A stretch of 61,647 nt of DNA from Lachnospiraceae bacterium (GCA_021202075.1 JAJQDT010000044.1:89620-151266), one strand, 5' to 3'; positions 17,353 through 26,675 are shown, counted from the first letter of the stretch. Notes: generated from the letters alone by a model not told the origin. Numbers and translations are program-made.

Positions 17353-18553
17353 ACAAATGCTGGATGAATCATTCAAGACAATTCATAATGGGGAGGTAGT
17401 CGAAGGGACTGTTATTGACGTCAAGGAAGACGAAATTATCCTTAACATCGGATATAAAGCTGACGGCATAATTACCAGAAGCGAATATACAAATGACTCT
17501 GGCGTTGACCTTCGGGAACTGGTCCATGTGAATGACAAAATGGATGCGAAGGTTCTGAAGGTGAATGACGGGGACGGACAGGTGGTTCTTACCTACAAGC
17601 GTCTCGCCGCAGAGAAGGGCAACAAGAGGCTTGAGGAAGCGTTCAATTCTCAGGAAATACTTACAGCTCCGGTGGTGCAGGTGCTGAAGGGCGGACTGAG
17701 TGCTGTTGTGGAAGGTACACGTGTGTTCATCCCGGCGAGCCTGGTTTCCGATACTTACGAAAAGAATCTTGAGAAGTACAACGGTCAGGAGATTGAATTT
17801 ATCATTACAGAGTTCAATCCGAGAAGAAGACGCATCATCGGCGATCGCAAGCAGATCCTTGTTGCGAGAAAGGCACAGATGCAGAAAGAACTGTTTGAGC
17901 GCATTCAGCCGGGCGATGTTGTGGACGGCGTTGTGAAGAATGTGACCGATTTCGGCGCGTTTGTTGATCTGGGCGGCGCAGACGGACTTCTTCATATTTC
18001 TGAGATGTCCTGGGGACATGTAGAGAACCCGAAGAAGGTATTCAAGGTAGGCCAGAAGTTGACCGTTCTGATCAAGGATATCAATGGCAGCAAGATTGCG
18101 CTGAGCCTCAAGTTCGCGGATCAGAATCCGTGGATAAATGCGGAAGAGAAGTATGCGAAGGACAGCATCGTGGAAGGCCGTGTCGCGAGGATGACGGATT
18201 TCGGCGCATTTATCGAGCTGGAGCCGGGGATTGATGCGCTGCTTCATGTATCCCAGATTTCCCGCACGCATGTAGATAAGCCGTCTGACATTCTCAAGGT
18301 TGGCCAGATGATCGAGGCGAAGGTTGTCGATTTCAATGGCGAAGACCACAAGATCAGCCTCAGCATGAAAGCGATTGAGAATCGGGTTCCGGCAAGAGAG
18401 GCTGTTCCCGTAGAGGAAGCACCGGAAGCAGAAGCGATAGAAGAGGCTCCGGCTGAGACGGAAGCACCGGCAGTCAATGAAGCGGAAGGCGCTGCTGAGA
18501 CCGAAGCAACGGCAGCCGAGGAAGCGGAAAGCGCTGCTGAGACCGAAGCATAG
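17333..18553 (+). CDS. rpsA: Ribosomal protein S1-like protein
   Basis: The 406-residue protein carries four S1 RNA-binding repeats (~residues 20-90, 105-170, 190-260, 275-345). The third and fourth have the classical VTDFGAFVDLGGADGLLHISEMSW and MTDFGAFIELEPG signatures. It ends in an acidic Ala/Glu-rich tail with an internal near-duplication (EGAAETEA, ESAAETEA). GAGGAGG lies 9 bases before the ATG at 17333, inside the ispH coding region, so translation is probably coupled. A bidirectional terminator follows. It is shorter than six-domain S1 of proteobacteria, as usual in Firmicutes. Confidence 0.93.
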   Translation: MSDLSFEQMLDESFKTIHNGEVVEGTVIDVKEDEIILNIGYKADGIITRSEYTNDSGVDLRELVHVNDKMDAKVLKVNDGDGQVVLTYKRLAAEKGNKRLEEAFNSQEILTAPVVQVLKGGLSAVVEGTRVFIPASLVSDTYEKNLEKYNGQEIEFIITEFNPRRRRIIGDRKQILVARKAQMQKELFERIQPGDVVDGVVKNVTDFGAFVDLGGADGLLHISEMSWGHVENPKKVFKVGQKLTVLIKDINGSKIALSLKFADQNPWINAEEKYAKDSIVEGRVARMTDFGAFIELEPGIDALLHVSQISRTHVDKPSDILKVGQMIEAKVVDFNGEDHKISLSMKAIENRVPAREAVPVEEAPEAEAIEEAPAETEAPAVNEAEGAAETEATAAEEAESAAETEA

Positions 18554-18598
18554 GTTTACGGCTCACTGAGAAAATTAAATCAGATTTGTTCACACAGC

Positions 18599-18645
18599 AA
18601 AGAAGCGGTATTTTCTACCATATTATAGAAAATACCGCTTCTTTT
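18599..18645. terminator. Bidirectional terminator
   Basis: A perfect 19-bp stem (AAGAAGCGGTATTTTCTA and its complement) with an 8-base loop and T-tract lies between the converging S1 and YprB-like genes. Confidence 0.88.
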
Positions 18646-18658
18646 ATCCGATCATTCT

Positions 18659-19918
18659 TCACATCTGGCGAAGCAGAAGTTTTGTGTAGAGCAAGATTAC
18701 ATCCGGTTTCTGCCCCAGGTCAGATGTATATTCAAAATACCCTTCTTTTGATTCATGGCTTTTCCGGAACACTGGCGCAAACGGCGGCTCGGTCAGCATG
18801 CTCCGTTCTGCCTCGTTATCCAGCCGGTTTTCTGGTCTGAATTTCGGAAAGGGCAGAAATCGTCCGGCTTTTGTGACAAAACAATTCTCCGGCTTTGCTT
18901 TTTCCCTGTATTCCTTTGCTACATAGGAAGCGACACTCTTGTGAACGACCTGGTTTTCTACCGGAAGATAATAATAATTTTTATAATCCGGAAGAAAATA
19001 TCGAAGCGTTCCAGTAAAAAACGGGATTTGAAGCCTCCCGCGATTTGTAAGAACATGAAGAAGGCATTGTCCGCCATCCGGCAGGTCGATGGACAATTCA
19101 AGCGCTTTTGGCAAAGGATGCGGCAATTGAAAATGGATATTCAGGAACGCGTAATCAGCCGACTCTTCGGCTGCTACATTTGATGAAATCTGTCCGGAAA
19201 ACAGAGCCATACAGGCCTCCAGCTTCAGCACATGAAGCATGCCGGTCAGATCATCGTGATTGTGCCTTAGCAAAAGCTCCCGTGTGCTTAGCTGCCCGGA
19301 AGGAAACTTCAATGAAAGATCAGAAGATAGCTGATTTGATTGGATCTGGGCGGCATAGTTCCAGAACAGCTGAACCACTTCTTTCCCGCTCAGGGTATCC
19401 TCGCGCATCCACCCGGCCTGTCTTTCCAGAAAAGACTGGTTCATGTGCGGCAGATGCAGCTTCCTGCGAAGAGGACGGAAATGCTGATAGAGGTCGATGG
19501 AAATGAAATCGTCCAGACCTGCGTCCATATGGTTTGCAGCGGCCCGCCCGCGCAGAAACGGCAAATCAAAGGTATTCCCGTTGAAGTGAACCAGGGCGCG
19601 GCATTTTTTAGCAAGCTTCAGGAAAGAAGAGAGCAGCTCCTTTTCTTCCTGAACCATGCGAATAAAAAACTGATGCACTCTCCAGGCCGTATCATCCCGG
19701 CAGATACAGCCAATCAAAAAAATAAAGGATGTGTCGGAAGAAAGGCCGGTCGTTTCGATGTCAAAAAACAGGCAGTCCTCTGGATTCAAAGGCTCCAGGT
19801 TGTCTTCCGGAGGAATTTCGGAGAGGAGATGCCGAAACAGGTCTCCCTCTAATAAATTTATTTCCGCAGTGCCAAGAGGATGGTTTTCGTGCAGCATTGA
19901 ACGGTTTCTCCCTTCCAT
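18659..19918 (-). CDS. YprB-like ribonuclease H-fold protein
   Basis: This 419-residue protein has a predicted 3'-5' exonuclease-like RNase H fold in its N-terminal half. The DxE motif is in LFFDIETTGLS (~residue 50), and HFNGNTFDLPFL and SIDLYQHFRPLRRKL follow. It resembles the Bacillus YprB family, which usually pairs this domain with a C-terminal TPR-like part. Here residues ~240-419 show no clear motif. No partner helicase (YprA) is present in the window. The biological substrate is unknown. Confidence 0.82.
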   Translation of the reverse strand: MEGRNRSMLHENHPLGTAEINLLEGDLFRHLLSEIPPEDNLEPLNPEDCLFFDIETTGLSSDTSFIFLIGCICRDDTAWRVHQFFIRMVQEEKELLSSFLKLAKKCRALVHFNGNTFDLPFLRGRAAANHMDAGLDDFISIDLYQHFRPLRRKLHLPHMNQSFLERQAGWMREDTLSGKEVVQLFWNYAAQIQSNQLSSDLSLKFPSGQLSTRELLLRHNHDDLTGMLHVLKLEACMALFSGQISSNVAAEESADYAFLNIHFQLPHPLPKALELSIDLPDGGQCLLHVLTNRGRLQIPFFTGTLRYFLPDYKNYYYLPVENQVVHKSVASYVAKEYREKAKPENCFVTKAGRFLPFPKFRPENRLDNEAERSMLTEPPFAPVFRKSHESKEGYFEYTSDLGQKPDVILLYTKLLLRQM

Positions 19919-19924
19919 GACTTA

Positions 19925-20083
19925 TCATGCACCGTTTACGGTGCATGATGCAGGCCGCGCCATCGCGAAGCGATTTAATTGCGCGGCTCACCTTAGACAT
20001 ATCATGCACCGTTTACGGTACATGATATGTCATGCATTGTTTACGGTGCATGATGCAGGCTGCGCCATCGCGAAGCGATTTAG
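19925..20083. repeat. Tandem 24-bp palindromes with spacer repeats
   Basis: Three copies of a near-perfect 24-bp palindrome (core TGCACCGTTTACGGTGCA) lie at 19925-19948, 20002-20025 and 20030-20053. Copies 1 and 3 are each followed by the same ~30-bp spacer containing GCGCCATCGCGAAGCGATTTA, itself a hairpin (ATCGCGAAGCGAT). The array fills the gap between the start of the YprB-like gene and the end of apbE, both on the minus strand. Confidence 0.8.
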
Positions 20084-20088
20084 TTTAC

Positions 20089-21234
20089 TCAGTCTTCCGG
20101 GAATCCGCTCGAGCGGTACATGGTTTCGTCTTCCGTGATAAACAGAGCTTCGACGCCGTCAAGAGATTCGATCAGCTCCATGCCATCCTCCAGTCCCAGA
20201 AGGAAGCTGGTGGTGCTGAGCGCGTCGCATTCGGTTGAGGAATCCGCAAGAATCGAGACACTTGTAAGGCCATTATCAGCCGGGTAGCCGGTTTCCGGGT
20301 CGAGAATATGGTGATAGATCGTGCCGTTCACTTCAAAGTATCGTTCATACGTGCCGGATGTGACGACAGATTCTCCCATGCATTCGACGACCGCAATGAT
20401 ATCGGAGGTCTGGCCAAAGGGTTTTTGGATGCCGATTTTCCAGCTGCTGCCGTCCGGCTTTGTCCCAACCGTCTGCACGTTGCCCCCCAGATTGATCAGG
20501 GCGCTCTCAATCCCCTGCGACAGAAGATATTCCTCCAGCCGGTCGGCGATGTATCCTTTCGCTATGCCGCCCAGATCAATTTCTGCATCAGTATCCAACA
20601 GGGTGACCATCGTTCCATCCAGAGAAACCTTCGTGTAATCGACATGAGATAATGCCTCTTCAATTTCCGCATCCGAAGGGATGAGACTCGAATCAGAACC
20701 CGCATTCAAATCTGAGTCTTCTTCGGAATCGGTACTGTTGTCCGCTTCGGAACCAGCTGCGGCAGATTCCGCATCCGACTCGTAAACAGTACCGGACTTT
20801 CCATCAATGTCCCATAGCTCTACGAGGGGAGTGATCGTTATATCAAAAGCGCCGTCTGACAGCTCTGAATAATAGAGCGCCGTCTCAATCAGGGAAGCGG
20901 TCTCCGCACTTACTTCCGTCGCCTCTCCGGCACTGTGATTGATGTTCCAGACATCACTGCCCTCAATCGTGCGGCTCAGCATCTGCTCGTATTCCTCCAG
21001 CAGATCAAAGCAGCCGTCCATAGCTGTGGAATCGGTATCTCCATACAGCGTGATGGTAATGACGGTATCAAGGAAAAAACCGGTATCCGAGGTCTTTTCC
21101 TCTTCGGCGCTTGCCGGGAGGGAAAAAGAAAACGCTGACATTGCCGTGGCCAGTGACAGAAGGCAGGCCACCATTCGAATGGAATAACCGTGTAAAGATT
21201 GCCGGAACGTATCCTGCGAAAAGAAATCAAACAT
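20089..21234 (-). CDS. apbE: FAD:protein FMN transferase (ApbE family)
   Basis: ApbE attaches FMN covalently to threonine of target flavoproteins such as RNF/NQR subunits. Residues ~20-43 form a signal peptide or anchor ending ASA; no lipobox cysteine is present. Family blocks are DLGGIAKGYIADR, NLGGNVQTVG and HILDPETGYPA, the last two holding flavin and metal contacts. At 381 residues it exceeds the usual ~340-350. Residues ~150-185 form a Ser/Asp/Glu/Ala-rich insertion. No RNF genes are nearby. Confidence 0.92.
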   Translation of the reverse strand: MFDFFSQDTFRQSLHGYSIRMVACLLSLATAMSAFSFSLPASAEEEKTSDTGFFLDTVITITLYGDTDSTAMDGCFDLLEEYEQMLSRTIEGSDVWNINHSAGEATEVSAETASLIETALYYSELSDGAFDITITPLVELWDIDGKSGTVYESDAESAAAGSEADNSTDSEEDSDLNAGSDSSLIPSDAEIEEALSHVDYTKVSLDGTMVTLLDTDAEIDLGGIAKGYIADRLEEYLLSQGIESALINLGGNVQTVGTKPDGSSWKIGIQKPFGQTSDIIAVVECMGESVVTSGTYERYFEVNGTIYHHILDPETGYPADNGLTSVSILADSSTECDALSTTSFLLGLEDGMELIESLDGVEALFITEDETMYRSSGFPED

Positions 21235-21272
21235 AAATATCTATCTCCTCCTGACATATTATCAGAATGCTT

Positions 21273-21336
21273 AGAACCTGCGATTCGCGTATTAGGCGGC
21301 GCAAGATGGGTAAGTTATTTCGCGACAGTTCCTTAC
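21273..21336 (+). repeat. Dispersed repeat family A, copy 4
   Basis: This copy contains ACCTGCGATTCGCG, the AGGCGG core and the TTATTTCGCGACAGTTCCTT end, matching copies 1 and 2. Its outer end supplies the TAA stop codon of the neighbouring minus-strand carboxypeptidase (21333-21335). Confidence 0.75.
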
Positions 21337-22475
21337 TCGATGCTGTCATCCCTGTCATCCGTACCGTATCCAAGCGCATCTCCAAGCAGATTATATCCGG
21401 AAAATGCGTCCAGAATATGGTAGGAACCGACATCCACTGACGTCCATCCCGCGGTGACCAGAATGTACTCGCGATCGCCCACATTGGCCATTGTTGCGAG
21501 GCACAGCCCGGCTTCTTCCGTATAGCCGGTCTTTGCGCCGAGAATCTCGCCGCCGGTAACAATCTCGTCCGCGACGTTTTTGAAGAAGGTGCTCCATACC
21601 GTAAACCCATCCGGGTGCATGTCCGTCGCAGACATGACATGGTAATGAGTCGTAAACACAGTGCGGAAGGTCTCATTTTCAAGCGCTGAGCGCAAAATCA
21701 GCGCCATCTCATAAACCGTCGTGTACTGTTCGCCATCGTGAAGTCCGGTGCAGTTCATAAAGTGACTCTGCGTCAGCCCCAGCTCCTCCACCTTCTCATT
21801 CATCAGAGCCACGAGCTCTTCTTCAGAACCTGCGGCTTCGATTGCCAGCTGCATGCAGCATTCCGCGCCGGATGGCAGAAGCGCGCCGTACAGCAGATCG
21901 CGGATGACCGTAGTCTCTCCGGGCTCGAACCCGGCCTGAGAGGCATTCTGCGCATAGAGTTCGTCATAATAGTCTGCGGACATGGTGACCTCGGCATCCA
22001 GATTTTTGATGGATTCAATAGCCACCAAGACCGAAAGGATCTTGGTCATAGATGCGGGGTAAATCACCTCATCGCTCTTCTTTGATGCCATGATGGTACC
22101 TGTTTCCCGGTCAATCAGCACCGCATACGGACTGTACAGAGAGTCCAGACTCACCGACACATCCGGCACAGCGGAGACCTCAGAATCCTCCGAACGGAAA
22201 AGATGGAAGAAACCGGAACCATCCGCCGTGTTCTCCTGCCCGCCGCGTCCGAGAATCCGGATGCCGGCCAGAACAGCAGCCACCAAAAGCAGGAAGAGCA
22301 GAAGACAAAGCATCATTGCTTTTTTATCACCGGAGCCTCTATGACGGCGTCTTCTGGCCGCTTTCGTGTTTCTGGTACGACGGCCATTCTCATTCTTGTC
22401 CGCATAGCGGCTGCCATAAGGTCTGGCTTTGTTTTTCCGCCTGTCGTTATAATCATCGTTTCGATCCTTTTGCAT
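21333..22475 (-). CDS. Serine-type D-Ala-D-Ala carboxypeptidase
   Basis: A penicillin-binding protein of peptidase family S11 (380 residues) that trims D-alanine from peptidoglycan peptides. The N-terminus is a ~50-residue Arg/Lys/Asn-rich cytoplasmic stretch followed by one membrane helix (~53-72), so it is anchored by its N-terminus. The SxxK motif is PASMTKI and the KTG motif is GAKTGYTEEAG. The usual SGN triad is read as SGA in LLPSGAECC. The C-terminal PBP5-like beta domain appears to be absent. The stop codon lies inside a repeat. Confidence 0.9.
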   Translation of the reverse strand: MQKDRNDDYNDRRKNKARPYGSRYADKNENGRRTRNTKAARRRRHRGSGDKKAMMLCLLLFLLLVAAVLAGIRILGRGGQENTADGSGFFHLFRSEDSEVSAVPDVSVSLDSLYSPYAVLIDRETGTIMASKKSDEVIYPASMTKILSVLVAIESIKNLDAEVTMSADYYDELYAQNASQAGFEPGETTVIRDLLYGALLPSGAECCMQLAIEAAGSEEELVALMNEKVEELGLTQSHFMNCTGLHDGEQYTTVYEMALILRSALENETFRTVFTTHYHVMSATDMHPDGFTVWSTFFKNVADEIVTGGEILGAKTGYTEEAGLCLATMANVGDREYILVTAGWTSVDVGSYHILDAFSGYNLLGDALGYGTDDRDDSIE

Positions 22476-22674
22476 TTGTTACATCCTTTTAAATTTGACT
22501 TACTCACATACGTTCCGATTATACCTTCTTTTCCGGGTACGGGCAAGCGTATTATACAAAAATGGGGCGTCTGCCATCTGACTGCGGATGTCTCAGGCTG
22601 CATACTGCCTGGCGTGGAAGTGACGTATAACCGGATGTCTGAGACGGAATCTGCGGGTCGGGTGAGAATTGCAA

Positions 22675-22717
22675 TAAAAACTGGACAGCCCCCGGGACAC
22701 AAAGCTCCAGGGGGCAA
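22675..22717 (-). terminator. Candidate terminator after galE
   Basis: On the minus strand GCCCCCTGGA pairs with the opposite GC-rich arm (one mismatch). A T-run follows about seven bases after the stem, which is further than ideal. Confidence 0.45.
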
Positions 22718-22726
22718 AATACAATG

Positions 22727-22809
22727 AAAGCCGCGCATGAAAAGTTGCGCTTCGCGCAAGGCGCGGCCTTCGTCCATACTCGCAAGCGAGTACGGACATA
22801 TGATACAAT
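22727..22809 (+). repeat. REP-like multi-hairpin repeat, copy 1
   Basis: About 83 bp that match 32562-32645 almost base for base. Shared parts include GCCGCGCAT, a TTGCGCTT(C/T)GCGCAA hairpin, GGCGCGGCCTTCGTCCATAC, and a second hairpin (CTCGCAAGCGAG here, CTTGCTTTGCAAG in the other copy). It lies between galE and the carboxypeptidase. Confidence 0.8.
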
Positions 22810-22872
22810 TGCTTTTACAGTCTGTCGTGCCCGCATTGCGGACATTTGGGTCTGGCCTGCCGCAATCCGTGG

Positions 22873-23889
22873 TCAGTCATTGTACCCGTTCGGGTTCATC
22901 GACTGCCATCTCCAGGTATCCGCGCACATCTCATCGATGCCATACTGCGCTTCCCAGCCAAGCTCTTCTCTGGCCTTAGCCGGATCCGCGTAGCAGGTCG
23001 CAATATCGCCGGCGCGGCGCGGCTTGATCTCGTATGGGAGCGTCTTTCCGCAGGCTTTTTCGAACGCATGAAGCACCTGGAGCACACTGTATCCGTTCCC
23101 GGTGCCGAGATTGTAAATGCGCACCGCAGGCTCGTCGTCAAACTTTTTCATCGCTTTCACATGGCCATTGGCCAGGTCGACCACGTGGATATAATCGCGG
23201 ACGCCCGTGCCATCCGGCGTGTCATAATCATCCCCAAAGACGCCGAGCTTCTCCAGCTTTCCGACCGCGACCTGCGCGATGTAAGGTACCAGGTTGTTCG
23301 GGATTCCTTTTGGATCCTCCCCGATAATTCCGGCTTTATGCGCGCCGATCGGGTTGAAATAGCGAAGCAGGACCACATTCCATTCCGGGTCTGACGTGTG
23401 CAGGTCGGTCAGGATCTGCTCCAGCATTCCTTTCGTCTGGCCGTATGGATTCGTGATCTGTCCTTTCGGGCAGTCCTCCGTAATCGGCACGAAGGCAGGA
23501 TCGCCATAGACAGTCGCTGAAGAGCTGAAGATGATTTTTTTCACCCCATGCTTCCGCATCACATCGCAGAGGGTCAGTGTGCCGGTGATATTGTTGTGAT
23601 AATATTCGAGCGGCTTGCGCACCGATTCCCCGACCGCCTTGTACCCGGCAAAATGAATCACGGAATCAATGGATTCTTTTTCGAAAATCGCGTTTACCGC
23701 ATCGCGGTCGAGCATATCCGCATTATAAAAGGTAATCTTTTTACCGGTAATCTGCTCCACGCGCTCAATCGCCTTTTCATTTGAATTATAAAGATTGTCC
23801 ATCACGACAACCTCATATCCGTTGTTCAGAAGCTCCACACATGTGTGGCTGCCGATATAACCGGCGCCGCCTGTTACCAATACTGCCAT
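22873..23889 (-). CDS. galE: UDP-glucose 4-epimerase
   Basis: GalE interconverts UDP-glucose and UDP-galactose. The 338-residue protein has the NAD-binding motif VTGGAGYIGSH, the catalytic SSSATVYG and YGQTK (YxxxK) motifs, and the C-terminal blocks RAGDIATCYAD and ARELLGW-like residues. Length is standard. No Leloir-pathway partners (galK, galT) are in the window, so it may serve cell-surface polysaccharide synthesis. An AGGAGGA site precedes the ATG. Confidence 0.96.
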   Translation of the reverse strand: MAVLVTGGAGYIGSHTCVELLNNGYEVVVMDNLYNSNEKAIERVEQITGKKITFYNADMLDRDAVNAIFEKESIDSVIHFAGYKAVGESVRKPLEYYHNNITGTLTLCDVMRKHGVKKIIFSSSATVYGDPAFVPITEDCPKGQITNPYGQTKGMLEQILTDLHTSDPEWNVVLLRYFNPIGAHKAGIIGEDPKGIPNNLVPYIAQVAVGKLEKLGVFGDDYDTPDGTGVRDYIHVVDLANGHVKAMKKFDDEPAVRIYNLGTGNGYSVLQVLHAFEKACGKTLPYEIKPRRAGDIATCYADPAKAREELGWEAQYGIDEMCADTWRWQSMNPNGYND

Positions 23890-23999
23890 AAGATCCTCCT
23901 CTTCTTCACATATTTTCTCTTATTCGTCTGTTTCTGCTGGCTTTTTCCGGCTGTCCGGCAGCCGGAAAGCTTCGTAATTCTTACATCTTCTGATTGTAC

Positions 24000-24105
24000 T
24001 AAGGAACTGTTACGAATTAATTTGTGCATGCTTTGTTTAAGAATGCGCTAAACATATTGGAATGCTCCGTAATTCGCACAAGTTATTTTTGCACAGCTCC
24101 TAAGG
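24000..24105. repeat. Dispersed repeat family A, copy 5 (two inverted ends)
   Basis: Both ends resemble the family end in opposite orientations: CTAAGGAACTGT at the left, and AAGTTATTTTTGCACAGCTC with CTAAGG at the right. This gives an element of about 106 bp with imperfect terminal inverted repeats. It lies between galE and the PHP-family gene. The 23890-24185 interval holds no gene that I can see. Confidence 0.6.
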
Positions 24106-24185
24106 GCTTTTTGTCATAAAAGAAGCCGCATCCATCGCACACTATGATACACGTTTTAAACGGTTTTGTAAACAGAGAAATCAGC

Positions 24186-24998
24186 TTAAAGCCGGATCTG
24201 CCGTCCCTTTCTCTGCTCAAATATCGTATAATAACGAAATCCCAGTGATTCCAGGATTGCCGCGGCGCGGTCGAAGGCATATCCGACATGCGTGGGACGG
24301 TGTGCATCGGCGCCGATGGTGACCAGCTCTCCGCCGAGTTCGCGGTAGCGGCGGAAGACTCCCGTGCAGGGATTTGGCTCCTCGAGGCCGGCTTTATAAC
24401 CGCCTGTGTTCAGCTCCAGGCATTTTCCGTTTTCAATCAGATGGCGCAGGATGGGGTCGATGAAATCCGCGTATGCTTCATAAGAGTAATTCTGGTTTTT
24501 GTTCGGGCCGTAGCGGACGACAAAATCTAGATGACCGAGCGTGTCGTAATCGTCCGGAGAGAATTTGCGCAGCGTTTCATATTCAGCAAGGAAAAATTCT
24601 TCGTAGCTTTCCCTCTCGCTTCGGCCTTCAAAGTATTTCGGATAGTAGGGATCCATGCCGCGCACAAAATGCTGGGAGACAATAATGAAGTCAAACGGAT
24701 ATTTTTTGTTCAGATCCGAGAGCGCGCCCGGAAGGTGAGCCATGATGCCGAACTCCATGCCGATACCGATCCGGATGCTGTCAAGGTAGTTCTCCCGCAA
24801 TGCCAGAAGCCTCGGGAAATAGGCGTCCAGATCCAGGGAAAAATCCGTATCGCCAGGGGGCGCGTCCAGATCCAGATGCTCCGTAAGACAGATGCCCTTA
24901 AGCCCGAGCTCCAGGGCGCGATTAATCATGACTTCCGTCGGTGTTTCACTGTCTCCGGAAAACTCCGAATGCATGTGATAATCATATTGTATACTCAT
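24186..24998 (-). CDS. PHP-domain histidinol-phosphatase-like phosphoesterase
   Basis: A 270-residue PHP-domain metal-dependent phosphoesterase of the HisJ/HisK histidinol-phosphatase family. Metal-binding motifs are YHMHSEFSGD near the N-terminus, LTEHLDL, and GADAHRPTHVG near the C-terminus. The frame is open further upstream, but the ATG at 24998 has GAGGAAGG about 7 bases away and gives the family N-terminus. No histidine biosynthesis genes lie nearby, so the true substrate may be another phosphoester. Confidence 0.88.
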   Translation of the reverse strand: MSIQYDYHMHSEFSGDSETPTEVMINRALELGLKGICLTEHLDLDAPPGDTDFSLDLDAYFPRLLALRENYLDSIRIGIGMEFGIMAHLPGALSDLNKKYPFDFIIVSQHFVRGMDPYYPKYFEGRSERESYEEFFLAEYETLRKFSPDDYDTLGHLDFVVRYGPNKNQNYSYEAYADFIDPILRHLIENGKCLELNTGGYKAGLEEPNPCTGVFRRYRELGGELVTIGADAHRPTHVGYAFDRAAAILESLGFRYYTIFEQRKGRQIRL

Positions 24999-25422
24999 AT
25001 CCGTATCCTTCCTCGTACTTTCTGCTGTTTCCTTTCTGCTGTTTTCTGATTTTGTCCAAAGGTGCATTTGATTTCGCAAGCTTTTTTGTGGTCTGCCAGT
25101 GAGGCACGCAGTGACAGCAGATAAATGTGGTGGCTTCAGCCATTTTCTGCAGCCGATCCCATGCTGTGCGTTTATCATAGCGAATAATTCATAAAAAGTC
25201 TATAAAAAAATTTACGGGAATGCACATTAGCACTTGAAATTTCAGAAAGAATTAGGTAGAATAGCAGCAGGTTGGGGATTTTTGGCAGGTGCGGAAGTGT
25301 CTCCCGCAGAAGTGCGGCAGCAGATTGCGCTGACAATGGGAGATATACTTTTCATCTGGCCGACGCTGTGGAAGCGCCCCGACGCTGACCTATCAAAAAC
25401 ACATATAGGAGGAATTATCATC
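24999..25422. other. Intergenic region before gap
   Basis: A 424-bp divergent region between the PHP gene and gap. The left 235 bp show nothing recognisable. The right part holds the gap promoter and a ~155-nt leader. An open frame through the leader continuous with gap is not taken as coding, because the family N-terminus starts at 25423. Confidence 0.6.
25234..25262 (+). promoter_or_regulatory. Sigma-A type promoter for gap
   Basis: TTGAAA (25234-25239) and TAGAAT (25257-25262) with a 17-bp spacer lie 160 bp before the gap start. Confidence 0.7.
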
Positions 25423-26436
25423 ATGGCAGTAAAAGTTGCAATCAATGGTTTTGGACGTATCGGTCGTCTGGCATTCAGACAGATGTTCCAGGCAGAAGGC
25501 TACGATGTAGTAGCGATCAATGATCTGACCAGCCCGAAGATGCTGGCTCACCTTCTGAAGTATGATTCTTCACAGGGCAAATATGAGAAGGCTGACACCG
25601 TTTCCTATACGGACGATGCGATCGTAGTTGATGGCCACACCATCACGATCTACAAAGAAGCAGACGCTTCCAAGCTTCCGTGGGGTGAGCTGGGCGTAGA
25701 CGTTGTTCTGGAGTGCACCGGTTTCTACACCTCCAAAGAGAAATCCATGGCTCATATCAACGCGGGCGCAAAGAAGGTTGTTATCTCCGCACCTGCAGGA
25801 AATGATCTTCCGACCATCGTATACAATGTAAACCATGACACTCTGACACCGGAAGATACCGTTATCTCCGCTGCTTCCTGTACGACGAACTGCCTGGCTC
25901 CGATGGCAAAGGCTCTGAATGATTATATGCCGATCGAGTCTGGTATTATGTGCACGATTCACGCTTACACCGGCGATCAGATGATCCTTGACGGACCGCA
26001 GAGAAAAGGCGATCTGAGAAGATCCCGCGCAGGCGCTTGCAATATCGTTCCGAACTCCACCGGCGCTGCAAAGGCGATTGGTCTGGTTATTCCGGAGCTG
26101 AAGGGCAAGCTCATCGGCGCTGCACAGCGTGTTCCGACCCCGACCGGTTCCACCACGATCCTGAACGCGGTTGTAAAGGGCGAGGCTACTGTAGAGGGTA
26201 TCAACGCGGCAATGAAGGCGGAAGCTACGGAGTCCTTCGGCTACAACACAGATGAGATCGTTTCCTCTGACGTGATCGGCATGAGATTTGGTTCTCTGTT
26301 CGATTCTACCCAGACGATGGTTGTTAACCTTGGCAATGGCACTTCTCAGGTACAGGTTGTTTCATGGTATGACAATGAGAACTCCTATGTAAGCCAGATG
26401 GTTCGCACCATTAAGTATTTCGCTGAGCTGGCTTAA
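25423..26436 (+). CDS. gap: Glyceraldehyde-3-phosphate dehydrogenase
   Basis: GAPDH oxidises glyceraldehyde-3-phosphate to 1,3-bisphosphoglycerate in glycolysis. The 337-residue protein has [13 protein letters not shown], the catalytic cysteine in [12 protein letters not shown], and [13 protein letters not shown] at the C-terminus. Start ATG at 25423 is preceded by TAGGAGGAA. Codon choice is more uniform than in neighbours, as expected for a highly expressed gene. It heads a glycolytic block with pgk and tpiA, though 475 bp separate it from pgk. Confidence 0.98.
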   Translation: MAVKVAINGFGRIGRLAFRQMFQAEGYDVVAINDLTSPKMLAHLLKYDSSQGKYEKADTVSYTDDAIVVDGHTITIYKEADASKLPWGELGVDVVLECTGFYTSKEKSMAHINAGAKKVVISAPAGNDLPTIVYNVNHDTLTPEDTVISAASCTTNCLAPMAKALNDYMPIESGIMCTIHAYTGDQMILDGPQRKGDLRRSRAGACNIVPNSTGAAKAIGLVIPELKGKLIGAAQRVPTPTGSTTILNAVVKGEATVEGINAAMKAEATESFGYNTDEIVSSDVIGMRFGSLFDSTQTMVVNLGNGTSQVQVVSWYDNENSYVSQMVRTIKYFAELA

Positions 26437-26534
26437 TCGGTTTTGTAAAAAGTGCGTTCCGATGTTGTGTGTTTACCGGGAGGCATCCCTTTTATGCACA
26501 GGAGCGCGAGAGGAGTTTTGTGGCTTACGCCACA

Positions 26535-26592
26535 CGCGTCTACGCTCCGCTTCGGTCGTTGCTAAACGTGTGCCACTGGCACACAGCAACCG
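26535..26592 (+). repeat. Dispersed hairpin repeat family C, copy 1
   Basis: It carries the shared block TCTACGCTCCGCTTCGGTCG, then CTAAACG and a hairpin GTGTGCC-ACT-GGCACAC. Copies 2 and 3 (39386-39468 and 42313-42413) keep the ACT loop while their stems differ. Confidence 0.7.
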
Positions 26593-26675
26593 CGCAGGCG
26601 GACAGGGAGAGAAGGAGCCTCTATCCGATTAATGACAGGCGGGAACGTATGACAGTTAAACTGGAAGACCCGAAA

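Larger units (their letters stand above)
22476..22872. other. Intergenic region between carboxypeptidase and galE
   Basis: This 397-bp stretch lies upstream of the minus-strand carboxypeptidase and downstream of minus-strand galE. I see no gene in it. It holds a candidate galE terminator (22686-22717) and a REP-like multi-hairpin repeat (22727-22809). Confidence 0.6.

Noticed and set aside
19925..20083. Possible CRISPR array
   Set aside because: Only three repeats, the spacers are repeats themselves, the repeats are full palindromes, and no cas genes are present.
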